From assembly GCA_036877525.1 (NCBI GenBank), contig JAZGTH010000014.1:1680001-1744000 (forward strand): 64,000 nucleotides of DNA, in the 5' to 3' direction. Shown here one piece after another: positions 26,101-36,169 of this stretch. The position numbers and the translations under genes are program-made. Numbering within the stretch: position 1 is the first letter of the stretch; the number at the start of each line of letters is the position of its first letter. The notes below the pieces were generated by a model that was given only the letters and a program-made list of their open reading frames with translations, ran no database searches and was not told the DNA's origin. This DNA is from Chromobotia macracanthus (taxonomy: Eukaryota > Chordata > Actinopteri > Cypriniformes > Botiidae).

Positions 26101-26401
26101 CCGAGACAAAACAGAGCATAAGGATCACCACACCGGATGTCTCTATTAACAACAAGAATGACATTTAAAACACAACAGAGACACCACCATACATCCAGGC
26201 AGAGAAGCACATAAACGCAACACTAACAGAGACACAATCTCTCGGGATGGTCCACAGCGGCTGCACTGCATTGCAGTCGGACCGATTTCTTTGCACATCC
26301 CTGCAGGTTTTCTTCCAGCCTGACACTATAAACTTCCCCCTCTCTCTCCCAACATCCTGTCTGATCTACCTCACTCGCCGGTCCACGCGAAACTTCAGCA
26401 T
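9619..26401 (-). CDS. plekha6: plekha6, pleckstrin homology domain-containing family A member 6
   Basis: Multi-exon gene read from splice sites with matching phases. Exons (high to low): 26401-26370 (candidate start), 24899-24813, 23447-23315, 23168-23061, 22912-22840, 21992-21892, 20489-20374, 20137-19691, 19305-18801, 18587-18501, 18158-18105, 17855-17775, 16861-16793, 16700-16620, 16530-16381, 16215-16120, 15897-15786, 15322-15189, 13459-13322, 12590-12515, 12360-12263, 11630-11463, 10997-10848, 10667-10534, 10414-10275, 9705-9619. The sum is about 1,150 codons, against about 1,050 for human PLEKHA6. Diagnostic words shared with the family include GKRSNSMRRNPN, VKQWNKRWFVL, LPLLSF, QPSDNMSR, QRQSSMSQLQQWV, YSSNSPASP, QERPKSVVFP and MSVEEQ. 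The protein is a phosphoinositide-binding cytoplasmic scaffold linked to cell junctions and trafficking (known of the family). No WW domain exon was found. The start and the last exon are uncertain; the middle is firm. Confidence 0.92.
11818..12100. mobile_element. Interspersed repeat in plekha6 intron (family also at 48514)
   Basis: The words AGGGTAGGTAATTTTAGAGAG, GGCTAGC and TTGAAAGCATAAAAT, followed by CTCCAAAGCCATGCCTCC, recur almost unchanged at 48514-48612 inside nfasc. It is a dispersed repeat with no coding capacity. Class unknown to me. Confidence 0.65.
12897..13082. mobile_element. MITE-like repeat of the GGTTCTTTATGGAACC family
   Basis: It carries CTTTAAAAAAAGGTTCTTTA at one end, with GGTTCCCC and GGTTCTTTATGGAACCATAC in the interior. 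The same words appear at 22375-22536 and in the complete element at 57542-57812. It lies in a plekha6 intron, is rich in inverted GGTTC/GAACC words and should fold on itself. This copy is diverged and probably truncated. Confidence 0.65.
14358..15180. repeat. 29-31-bp GT-rich minisatellite in plekha6 intron
   Basis: About 27 units of the type GTGTGTTTGTGTAAGAG + TGTGTGTGTACACA run head to tail for about 820 bp. Most units are 31 or 29 bp long, differing by one TG. The array ends only about 10 bases inside the intron that follows exon 15322-15189, directly after its donor. Minus-strand frames of 260-330 codons rich in His and Thr are a by-product of the repeat and not genes. Confidence 0.95.
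15786..16700 (-). other. plekha6: plekha6 exons encoding the central coiled coil
   Basis: Exons 16700-16620, 16530-16381, 16215-16120 and 15897-15786 encode a heptad-rich, charged segment. It runs from KLLDRLCEQNRVLKEQE through LEKLQLKKESLQNKLINIR and LEDEVNCIHSDLWEQL to IQKEFWRVQDVLEGLHKNK. This corresponds in order and wording to the coiled coil of human PLEKHA6, PLEKHA5 and PLEKHA7. Exon lengths of 81, 150, 96 and 112 keep the frame. It probably mediates homo- or hetero-oligomerisation within the family (inference). Confidence 0.9.
15966..16045. mobile_element. Fragment of GCTGCAATCCGT-type MITE
   Basis: The words AAAGCTGCAGTGTGTAACGA, CTCTGTTTGAAACATAA and CATTGCAGGTTACTTGC match one end of the element at 39376-39646. 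It lies in a plekha6 intron next to exon 15897-15786. Confidence 0.55.
17775..18587 (-). other. plekha6: plekha6 in-frame small exons (87, 54 and 81 bp)
   Basis: Three consecutive phase-0 exons of 87, 54 and 81 bp lie between the Ser/Arg-rich linker and the coiled coil. They encode YDFLGDHRSYSHEMYHHS..., EEILDLQLQRNLKYLDQQ and MTESGHLIGMVTRRVD.... The middle pair resembles the PLEKHA5 stretch LQLKKDLEYLDLKMTGRDLL. This segment is missing from the human PLEKHA6 protein as I remember it. Because each exon is a multiple of three, each could be skipped without changing the frame, so they are good candidates for cassette exons. All have AG acceptors and GT donors. Confidence 0.75.
20150..20187. 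repeat. (AG)n microsatellite at a plekha6 splice acceptor
   Basis: A run of AG dinucleotides on the plus strand is CT on the minus strand. It forms the polypyrimidine tract immediately upstream of the acceptor for exon 20137-19691. Its length could influence splicing of that exon. Confidence 0.85.
20490..20564 (-). other. plekha6: Possible alternative 75-nt extension of a plekha6 PH exon
   Basis: Upstream of the normal acceptor at 20490 there is a second one (tgttgcag) ending at 20565. Using it would add exactly 75 nt, free of stops, in the phase of the exon. The added 25 residues begin VWRDEEEEEREESEDLKG, an acidic insert in the PH domain between the QPSDNMSRRFAFK strand and VEHAGTRTYYFS. 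The human protein I remember has no such insert. This is a prediction only. Confidence 0.35.
20728..20782. mobile_element. MITE-like fragment, CCCAGCTAAC family
   Basis: CCCAGCTAACAATTATAGGTTGTAAGAATG..., one terminal end of the recurrent family in minus orientation, within a plekha6 intron. Confidence 0.6.
22375..22536. mobile_element. MITE-like repeat of the GGTTCTTT family
   Basis: The words GGTTCTTTAGAACC, AAGAAATGGTTCTTTCAAGAAC and TGAATGGTTCTTTGGGG, and an end GAACCTTTATTTTTAAGAATGTA, match the element at 57542-57812. One terminal repeat is present and the other is lost. It is intronic in plekha6. Confidence 0.7.
25118..25206. repeat. 20-bp tandem repeat, about 4 units
   Basis: The unit ATCATGTCTGATCAATACAC is repeated about four times without change in the intron between the first two candidate coding exons of plekha6. 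Identity of the units indicates recent expansion. Confidence 0.9.
25670..25826. mobile_element. MITE-like element, CCCAGCTAAC family
   Basis: It contains CATTCCACTAACAACTTAGG, an AT-repeat ATATATGATATATATAT, ACTAATGTTACTTCAAGGAT and the end ACATGCCCTGTTAGCTGGG. One terminal end is intact; the other is missing or diverged. Confidence 0.6.
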
Positions 26402-26581
26402 TTTCCCCTGGATCAATCATGTGAGCTGAGAGAAGAGGCCAGCTAGAAAAACAGTGTGAAGAAGAGAACAGCAGATCTGTGATGCCCGAGACCGGAGAGT
26501 CTGTATGACTACAGCTGCAGGGTGTTGGATACAGTCATTTCTGCCCTCCCTTTTCTCCTTCAGCATGTGTGCTACTGCCAG

Positions 26582-26610
26582 CTTCACTCTCTCTCTCTCT
26601 CTCTCTCTCT
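26582..26610. repeat. (TC)n microsatellite upstream of candidate plekha6 start
   Basis: A run of TC dinucleotides of about 28 bases. On the minus strand it is a GA run about 180 bases 5' of the candidate first coding exon 26401-26370, in the expected promoter or 5' UTR region of that transcript. Confidence 0.8.
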
Positions 26611-26999
26611 GTGCTCCACTGTCTCTAGCTCAACCTCTAGGTCTCATTCTAGCTCTCTTGTAGATCTGCTCCACACACACACGCTGATATAATGAGATTC
26701 ATGTCTCATAATGATATTTGTGAGCTTAGATGATGGAAATGTCTCACAAGATGGTGGCCAGAAACAACAGGTAAATATAACAACACAGCAGCTTTTCCTG
26801 CCCCTCTAAGGGGATTAGCTATAACCCTCCCCAACATGTGTGGCTACATTTCAAACATGTCCATCTCACAGCCATGAGATATAAATATGTTTGATTACTC
26901 CTTAAATATTTAAGCTAAACCTATACATCTGTTCTCATGGTAGAGCCTGGAGCTCGCAACGCCAAGGTGGGGGGGGGCAATTCTGAGCAAAAGATAAAA

Positions 27000-27050
27000 C
27001 GCATTGTGAATGGACTGCAGGTCGCATTGGATAAAAGCATCTAATGCATA
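27000..27050. mobile_element. 3' tail of a tRNA-derived SINE
   Basis: TGTGAATGGACTGCAGGTCGC followed by ATTGGATAAAAGCATCTAATGC matches the tail (TTTGGATAAAAGCGTCT) of the SINE at 57394-57520. Only the tail remains. Confidence 0.6.
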
Positions 27051-27239
27051 TGTTTAAACATGTCATTGTTTACATTAGATCAGACTGCACTAACTCATGC
27101 GCTCAGTGATTAGTTCTGATCCCTCTTTATATCTTGGATATAAAGAGATAGCATTCATTCACTACTAATACAAAGAGCTGGTATGGAACGTGCCATCTGT
27201 AATGTGTCTGGTCATGTGACATGCTACTTGAGACTAATT

Positions 27240-29662
27240 TAGTTAATTCTGTACGTTCCATTAACAACCTAAGAATTATTGTTTTGATATATGATATATA
27301 ATTTTAAAAAATGTTCTACGAATGTTACTGCCACCACTTTTCGAGAACGTTCCCTGTTAGTTGGGTAAGTTTCTCATCTCTGTCATAGCATCAGGCAGCT
27401 CAGATACAGCACATCACACAGGAATAAAGGCAATTTCCTTATATACTAATCTGCTGGATCCCCATTGGCTGCCAGAACCTCATTAAGAAATCAGAGGAGG
27501 AGCAATTATGACAAATCTATCTGTGATGTCATTGGCCTACACCTTATTAAAATGATGCTGGTGAGAATATGATGAATGTGATGTGTGCGTACGTGCCTGT
27601 GTATATGAATGTGTACGTGTTTATATTCCCCCTATATTGAGATGCCGCAATCATAAGCCCCGCCCCCTGACCTTGACATCACCAAGATGGTGGTGGTGTG
27701 CAACATCACATCTGCCACATCACAGCGACCACAACCTCACCTCCATCCACCCGCCCGCCTGCCAGAGGACGAGTGCAAGAGAGAGGAGAGGGGGTGGGGC
27801 ATGAGAAGAGGAAGGGGGTGGGGGATGAATAATTATACCCGAGCAGCGTCCATTGAGCTCACTACATGCTCGATACATGCAGTACCTTGCAGCAAATCAC
27901 AAAGCAATCTGCTGAAATGTTTGCTGTCTATTGTAGCTGTAATGACATAGCTGGTGGCTACCCAACATTTATCCAACACATATAAAAACCCCATACATAC
28001 ACACACTGTAAAGCATATGACTTAATATATACTGTACAGAAAATAAATCATGAATAATAAAGACAACACTGTCAACTACTGTTTTTAACAAGTCATGGTC
28101 ATTTTAAACATTTAAAAGAATGAATGAACACACCATCCAGCTGTGATCCTGAGAATGCACATATGTGCCCACACCCTCACATGCAATGCCTCATTCCACA
28201 CGGGTGATGTCAGAGCCACACACACACACACCATCCATCTCTCATCAGTGTATTCTCTCTGCAAATTGTGTGGCATGAGATGAACCATCGGGCTAGAAAA
28301 ATGTAATCTAACATCTTTAAAACAAAACTAATTCACCGGAGAAGCAATACTGCGTGAGATACTGTGTCTTGTGTTCAGAGACATAAAACTATTTGAACTA
28401 TTTGAGAATTACACCTGCTGATAAATGTTATATAAAAATATAAAAAACATAAACACGTTTGTTTTTATAGTGTTAGCTGAACATTTTATAAACGTTACAG
28501 AATTTTAAAAAGTTTGAATAGTGTTCTTAAAACCAAGCAATAACATTAATATAATGTCTAAAAACCTTCCTAGAACATTCAAAATAACATTTTTTATGTT
28601 TTTGTTACTTAATGGAAACATTAGGTAAATGATCTTACAACCTAAATTGTTAGCTGGGAAACACACTGCCTGTTGATTGTGTTGCAGTAAAATCAGATCA
28701 GACCTGATATGAGCTTTAACCCACAGCTGTTAAACATCTGTGAGAGTCTGTGTAGACTTTTGTGTTCTCAACAAATCTTCATGTCCATTGACAACAAAAC
28801 TCTCACAGACTGTCATTCATAAGAACAGAATGAGATGAGCTGACAGACTGCTGTAGTCATTAAAGGAGACGGCAGCCCCGTGCGAGAGCGACACTGTTAT
28901 GTGAAATTCTTAGAGAATACTGTTATAAGGGCAAATATTATACCTTCAATGATACTGAAGGTTTTAACTTTTTTTAAACGTTTTTCATTACTTTAATGAG
29001 TTTATATATTTTTCTGTCATTAGCAGACCTAACATCCATCCATTCTTCTAACATATTTATTATCTAACACAACATTAGTAGGTGTGGCTTCAGTGTCTAA
29101 ATACATTTTGGGCACACTGTATATTTAACGGGTTACCTAGCAACCCCTCTGAGACAGGATAACCTCATAATAAAGGTGATGAGTGAGCAGATTAACTCTT
29201 TAATCTCTGGCTCGTCCCAGCACAGCGTCTCACCCCTCTCACCCTCTCCTTCCTGATCCACACTGATCCAAATCTAGCTGCACTTTTCCATCCCTCATTA
29301 CATTCTCTTAAACACAAACTACAACTGGTCTTCTTGCTTAAAAGCCAACGGTACCGATTCTGCACGCTCCGGCCAATGAGAACCAGAGACGAAAGGTGCA
29401 TTTCCTTTGCACAGACCAATCACATGGCAGATAAACAGACAAGCGGGAGAGAGAGTGTCAACACAAACTGGGTTGTCTGTGGTGTTGGGGACAGAGAGCT
29501 AGTGCTGCTTACAGAACAGATGCATTTTTTGAGGGAAAACACACACAACTACTTAAAAATAACATTTTTGATATATGACATATAATGGTAGAAAAATGTT
29601 CTACTAACATAACTGCATGAACTTTTTGATACCTTCTGAGAACATTCCCTCTTAGCTAGGTA
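27240..29662. mobile_element. Three more MITE-like copies (27240-27366, 28470-28661, 29550-29662)
   Basis: Each has family words: GTTCTACGAATGTTACTG with GTTCCCTGTTAGTTGGG (first), TTACTTAATGGAAACATTAGG with ATTGTTAGCTGGG (second), and GTTCTACTAACATAACTGC with ACATTCCCTCTTAGCTAGG (third). They lie in the plekha6 upstream/intron region, and the DNA between them shows no gene. Confidence 0.6.
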
Positions 29663-31069
29663 TAACCCATCTGCTTGCTAATGGAAGGGTGTCACGAATC
29701 CATTGCAATGCTATTTATTCTGACAGTGCCAGAACGATTCATATTTAAAGGTTTTTAAACACCAGCATAACATCGTATTAAGTAACACAGCTTTATATTT
29801 GATTAGCACTTTATAAGACATCCAAAGTCAAGACCACACACTAGAATAATCCCATTACATCACCCGATGTGAACCTGATGCCTTCTGAAGTCTGCTGAGT
29901 TTAGATTCTAAATCAAAGTGTAGTCTGTACAAATAGTTTTGATTTGTTGGGTTACTCTGCATGCTGGACAGCACAAGACAGTTCTGCTTGATTCAAACAA
30001 ACCCAGCGTTCAGAGAAGAAGGCAGACAGACAGACAGATCAAAGACAGACAGGTGGTGGCATTCTGGGGGGACAGAGAATAACAAAACCCATCTGGTGAG
30101 ACCCCTGCATCTGTAACCATGGGCAACACCCAAGAAATGCTGCGTGTCTGATGAGGACCATTCAGATGAAAACATTCAGCACGCTGCATGAGTCTACCTG
30201 CATGCGTCGATAATAAATAATTCTGCTACGGTTATTAAATATTCAGCCAAAAACTTCCCCCACTCCCATATGAATTAAATATACGTGTGTGAATGCACTT
30301 AAAAACAGTCATTCAGTAAACAAATGTTATGATGTGTTTTTAAAAATGTGCTTTTAATAAGCAGAGAAATGCAGAATCATAACCAAATCCACATAAACAG
30401 AAACCAACACTCACCAGAAAAGCGTTGATATTTTGGATAACCTTGATATGTCCACAAAAATAATAATAATATTATTATTATCCTTAGAAAATAATTAAGC
30501 AAATAAGACAGCAAAGCAAAAGAAAAGCAATAGTCTTTCTTTTGGAGTCAACCCTAATAAAAACAGCAACAAGACTAGCTGATTACACATCCACTGTGAG
30601 ATGCTGTACAATAACACAATCTCGTTCCTGTAAGAATGCATAAAGGAGGGAGTGACATTGTCCTGGACAAATGGAGACAGGAGGGGAGGGGCACTACTGA
30701 GCATGCTCACTAAAGAATCCCTGGGTATTTAAATGTCACATGACCCGCTCTGTGCTGTCAATCAATACTGGTGAGGAAATGAAAGGAGAGAGCGAGGGAG
30801 AGACATGTAGAGATGGATGGGTACGGCGCAGAACGGTGGGGGCTGCTGTTTTTTTAGAGTTTGGTAAAGAAAGAGGGAGAAACAATCCTGTAATCTCTCA
30901 CAGCCGGCCCCCGGGCACAAAGCCCACCAATAACACACACTTCTCCAGCTCAGATCCAGAGAGGGAAAATAATAATTCTGCAATATATGCCGTTACAGTT
31001 TCTGAAGTCAAAACTGATTCTATATGTAATTAATTAATAATAATAAGTTAGTATATATACACATGCATA

Positions 31070-31119
<50 letters not shown>

Positions 31120-31122
31120 TAC
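31070..31122. repeat. (TG)n(TA)n(CA)n compound microsatellite
   Basis: TGTGTG, then about 16 TA units, then ACACAC form a perfect compound inverted tract that can extrude as a hairpin. Confidence 0.9.
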
Positions 31123-32994
31123 TTATGCTGTCTTATTCCAGCAGGAATTCATAGAGAAATAGAAAATAAAATGAGTAATATTTTAGATGAAAAACAAGCT
31201 TTTTCATCTAGTCTACACAAACAGCACCTTTTGAAGACGTGGTCATCCCAAACAAGCAAACGGGTTACAGCGCCCTCTAGTGAACAACGCGTGAATGAGT
31301 GTCAGGAGCTCATACACAGTTATACCGCACAGTCCTCAAAATGAAAGCACAGGTAAACATGTAAACACAGACATTAAAGCGCATTAAAACGTCTCTCTAA
31401 CATGTATTGTTTTTCATTTTTCAGCACACTAAACGAAACTTTACACGCGAATATTTTACGTTCAATGCAGCTCTGACTTTTTTCCACTGTGGGGAACTTC
31501 GCGGTTTATCCCAGACCTTCCATCTATTATAATTATTATTATTATAATTATTATTATAAGTATTAATACTTATAAAACTTCACTATAACTAGTGAGGAGT
31601 TTTACAAAAACACGAATGAAGGTGAATAAAGGATATAGTTCACACTTAAGATCAACATTTACCTGCAAATTCACTTTTATTCAGGACAAAAACACGTACT
31701 CGAGATGAAACTTATTATATATGTATGAAGTTATATATGAGCAGAAATTGAGATTTTTGGTTCCAACACTTCCTGTCCGCTGACCAATGAGAAGTTTAGG
31801 GAGGCGGGGCCATTTGTACTGTCTGAAATCCAATTGGCTGGATTCCTGCCGACGTTCAAAACTTTCAGTATACAGTAAAACGAAGCAAGAGTGACCGACA
31901 TTTGTTGTATTATTTTTTAATGAATGTTAATTAAATAGGACTTTTAGTCTTTTGGTCACAAATCCAAGATGCTTAACTCCTAAACGTTACAAAAATAAAA
32001 TGCTTTTTAATTATAGTGATTAACAAATTACCTTTATGCTTCAACATCAAGCATAATATACAGGTCAGATCAAAAGCATGCATGCTGTCCCGCAATACAT
32101 CTTCACTGTCAAGATTTTACTGTTCAAAGCACAGAGAAAATACCCCGTCACACTACAGTGATTTCCATCCAATGGGTTTATCCAATAAATAGGAACAAGG
32201 AAAAGACAATCATTTCATTTAGGATCATGCGAATACATTGCACTAAGGCCCACATCCATACATCCTCTCTTAACACAGGAACTGATATAAACGTTGCTCA
32301 GCTCTGGCAAAACAACACTTGGTTTCGTGTGGGGAACTCTTACTCTAAACACACATGTAGCTTCAAACACTGAGGCTGATCTTCATCAATTCCAGAGCAG
32401 AAGCAGGTTATCTTTGGCTTTGAGGTATAACACAAGAGGTTTGATAAGGCCTGCTGGATGAAAACAAGCGAAAATGCAATGCTAACACGTCACAGGGGTT
32501 TTTGCCTTTCATCAAACATACTTTCGCACAACACGGTTCTAAAAGTAAGACAAACATAGTGTCTCACAAAGGGATGAAGTTAGTGCTTTTCTGTGTAATG
32601 TCTGTAAAGGACTCATTTTCAAACATTAAGGCATGAACATAAAACACATGGATTCCCAACACTTGAATGGGAATACTTTCCTTAAAATGAAAGGGGGTAG
32701 AAACGACAGCGTGACTTGTGGGAAAGTCAAAGAAAAAATTCTAAAAAAATGCATATATCTATCTGCATATATATCCAAACTCCACACTGTAGATCAGCAC
32801 ACAACACACAGACCATATGACTCAAGTGAGGTGACCCACCACAGAAGAAACCTCAAGAGTTCATTGGATTTGTGACTTGTCAGCCCTTGTGAGAACATGT
32901 CAGGGCCTTCCTGATGCCCTGAATTAAACTACTGATAATTTTCTTATTCGTCGTTTACATTTATTGTCCAACAACAAACAAGGCTTTTAATTAG

Positions 32995-35900
32995 CTAGTA
33001 TTGTAGTCTCTGAAAAACGTCCAGGCGAAAAGCTGGAGAAAGGCAGTAGCTGATAGTCTTTTCGACTTCTTGAACTCGCCGCTGAAAACGACAGCGGTCG
33101 CGTGCAATTTCCTCCCAGGGGCCGTGACGGTCTTCATCGCTGCTGGCGTAGAACTCCTCTACCTCATCCACAAACTGCACCTGCAAAAGAAAAATGCAAC
33201 CAGAAAAGAGTTCAATTAACAAGTATTGCAAAGTTTCATCTGTCATGCAGCATTCTGTTCCCTGCAGCTATTGCAGTTATACATACTGCATCATTAAAAT
33301 TCTGCATCCCCTGTGCTTCGATATTCTGTCTTTTGAATGCAGTTAAGTGTCTAGATGACAACCTGATAAACCACAGGTTACAAAAGCATTAGACCCTGCC
33401 AACACGGGAATCAAAAGGCAAATTGTTTAAATTGATATAAAAAACATTTATGTTTTACAGTGGATTCGCAGCCAAATATCCCAACGCTCTTTTAAAAGGC
33501 TAGCTGAAGGCAACATGGGTGTACATTTTATTTCTTTTCGCTCTTTCCAGGCTCGTAAGTCCACTGTTGCTAAGTAACATGATTGCACACTTAGTTGTTA
33601 AAATGACGTGACTAGTGTGACTAGTGTGAGTCTTGAAACACACTATCAAGTGATGATGAGTAACGGGGCAGAACAATAACTCCTGTCTCCTACAAACATC
33701 ATCACATTATACACAAAAATGATATTGCATGACTTTACATCATTTTCAAGACCACTTACTCTTAAAAACAAAAACCGTAAAACCATAAATCATTTAAATC
33801 AGAACAATAACCATTCATGTTTTTTATTTTATTCTGTTGCTTCTGATCTACCTGTTGTTTCTCTCCCTGCATGTGATGCCGCTGGTTGAAATGTCTCATT
33901 TTTCTCCCAGAAGGTCAATACACTCATCAAAACACTAACTCATCTATCTTAAACAAAGTCTAATAGTAACACACAGTGTTTCTGTTGACATTTTAAAATG
34001 AATATACATACACAAAGGACTTTCCCAACCCCTTTCCCACAGCTTATTTTTGGTAAACTGGAGGTGGTAAAGTGAATATACAGGCTTTGACTAAACAGAA
34101 CATTGTGTCGCATCTGCAACATGACTAATGGCCTCATAACTAGTGCATGACTCAAAAAGGAGTAATTATATGCGATTTATTTGTCCATTTCAAACACATT
34201 AGTATGGTGTTCTTAGGCCACACCACCACTCTCCAATACTTTATACCTTTCAAGCAAACAGAACATACAGACAGATTAAGTTACACAAGCACACTTCAGA
34301 CTGGAACATGTTGCTTATGAAAAACTGACGACGTTGTACAAACCCTCTTCAGCTGAGCACCCGTCACACTGTTTGAGCATGACACAAGGGAAATCTCTGA
34401 AAATCCACTGTCCAACCTCTCCTCTGTCTCCTCCCTCTTGTAGCATGGGGTTCGAGGTGATGTCCTCTTCCGACATGATTTAGGGGGCTTCTGAGTCTGT
34501 ATTGTGGCCTGGAAGTTGAGGAGACTGTAGGGGTCTGCAGAGCAACTGAAGGAGTTCCATAGCCTCAGATTCTCCTCGTCCATCTCACAAGCATCTTCGC
34601 TGGACTCATCCTCAGAAAGCAAGATGGGAGAAGGTGGAGGTGAAAGGTGAGGGGACATGTGTGCTGGTGGAGACTCTGAGACTGAAGATTCTGCAGCAGA
34701 GGTTGGTTTGGAGACTGTCCTTAAGGGAGCTGTAAAGTTCCTGGGATTGTAGGGATCCCTGTTTTGGCACAGAGAATCCCACAGTCTCTCTGTCTCAGAG
34801 TCTGCATCCTCTCCATCTGAATCACCCTCCGACTCATTGTCACTGTCCTCTGAATCCTCAGACTCTGAAAAGTGGGAGGAACCTTCACTGTTAAACCCAT
34901 CATCTTCATCATCACTTTCCTGATCACCATCGTCCTCAGATTCGTCACTACAAGTGCTTCCCATGATGTAGGCAATGACCTTGTTTTGGCAGTGTAGGGT
35001 GGGCAATGCAGGCAGGCCTTTAGCTGCTAAAGATACAGGTGATATCTCCTCTTTGTTCTCAGTTTCAGACAGCTCAGAATGGTTCTCCTTTTGCTTTATA
35101 TTTTCTTTACAACTGACTGGCTCACTATGAGACTGTTCCACAGACTCATTCCCTGCAGCGTTACTCTGTGATGAGCCATTCCCAGAGGCAACATGGCTGT
35201 CTGCTTCTGACACCTGCTGCTCCTCAGAAAGCCTCATACTACAAAGCTTACTGTGTGAGAGTTCTTCCTCCAAGCTGGAGTAGCCATTGTCCTGATCTGG
35301 GGTCAGAACTGCAATCTCACTGAAGGTTCTACTACAAACTAGTGACTGAACAACATTCTTCTGCTCATCATCTAGTGGTGGAAGTTGGTGCGGGTTAGTG
35401 AGGTATTCTGGTTTAGCTGTAGGTACACCCGCAGTGTGGATCAAGTGTCCGTCGCTTTCATGGTGCATTGTACCTTCATTATCTCCACACACACACAGTT
35501 CAGTTGTCACGGCGATGGCACCCAGTAAGTGACCATGACAATAAGCAACAATGTGATGCTCGGCACAGTCCTGCCAGTTCGCACCAGTCGCTTTTCTCCC
35601 TTGTGGTACGTTTAACAGCCAGTGTTGAGGGCTCTCCTCGGCCACCCAAAGTCCACCCCACCAGCTGTCCGCTCGCCTCGTCTGATGCGCGGAGGACGCG
35701 CTCATCAACATCTGGCTGAAAAACCTTCTCGCCGCCCCGATGTATCCGACCGGCGGCCGCTTTTGCAAACCCTCCCGTGCGGTGCTCCGGGTCCCCAGTG
35801 CGCTCGGCGCATCGGGAGTTATCCAAGCCAGAGCCCCCGGGTCTCCGGAAGACCCGCGCGGCGCGTTTTCAGGCTCACAGCGGAAGTGTGCAACTTTCAG

Positions 35901-36101
35901 AGTGGGACCCGCCATCAGAGAGTCTCCAAAATCCAGGCTGGACTTCATCTCAAAGGAAGTGTGCGATTTTCCTGGGAAATATCTCTGCAGGAAGGACCGC
36001 GCCGGCCCGGAGAGCAGAGAGACCCGCGGGCTGTCGGAGCTCCCGTCGCCGTGACGCGCGGCCCGGGGGTCGGCTTGAGAAAAGCGTTCGCGTGCGCTCA
36101 T
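32995..36101 (-). CDS. ppp1r15b: ppp1r15b, PP1 regulatory subunit 15B (CReP), two coding exons
   Basis: Exon 36101-34344 (586 codons) and exon 33180-32995 (61 codons plus stop) give 647 residues, against 713 in human. The protein recruits protein phosphatase 1 to remove phosphate from eIF2alpha and keeps translation on in unstressed cells, acting at the ER (known). The C-terminal exon holds the conserved core: VQFVDEVEEFYASSDEDR, GPWEEIARDRCRF and RVQEVE. The RVxF PP1-docking motif K-R-V-Q-F is built across the splice junction (AAG AGG | GTG CAG TTT). Upstream are two R15-type repeats, LWDSLCQNRDPYNPRNFTA and LWNSFSCSADPYSLLNFQA, the conserved NKVIAYIMG, and a strongly acidic tract around residues 380-440. 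The start M-S-A-R was chosen as the first ATG of the long frame in a CpG island. The intron is about 1.16 kb with gtttgt and tgcag ends. Confidence 0.95.
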
Positions 36102-36166
36102 ACTCGTGAACGCGCCCTTAAAACGACTTTAATAAAGAAATATAAACTTATCAACTTAACATTCAT
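36098..36166 (-). promoter_or_regulatory. ppp1r15b: Upstream ORF overlapping the ppp1r15b start codon
   Basis: A 22-codon frame begins with ATG at 36166 and ends in TGA at 36100-36098. That stop overlaps the main ATG in the sequence ATGA. Its peptide starts MNVKLISLYFF. A second ATG four bases in opens a three-residue frame. Upstream ORFs are known to control PPP1R15A and PPP1R15B mRNAs during eIF2alpha phosphorylation. The stop-start overlap is seen directly; use in this fish depends on the true transcription start, which I cannot see. Confidence 0.55.
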
Positions 36167-36169
36167 TTA

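Larger units (their letters stand above)
26620..32950. other. Non-coding stretch between plekha6 and ppp1r15b
   Basis: No coding exon is recognised. The block 27640-27830 has several GC-box-like CCCCGCCCCC/GGGTGGGG words. The block 31760-31870 has two ATTGG/CCAAT boxes, a GGGCGGGG-type GC box and an ETS-type word CAGGAAGTG. Either may be a promoter for a longer plekha6 transcript on the minus strand (inference). An AT dinucleotide run lies at 31075-31112. The stretch before 32995 is presumed ppp1r15b 3' UTR, with AATAAA on the minus strand at 32965-32960, only about 30 bases past the stop. Confidence 0.45.

Noticed and set aside
26223..26420. 65-codon minus-strand frame starting MIDPGENAEV
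   Set aside because: It overlaps the candidate plekha6 start exon, but its phase at the donor (0) would create an immediate stop in the next exon; the frame starting at 26401 fits instead.
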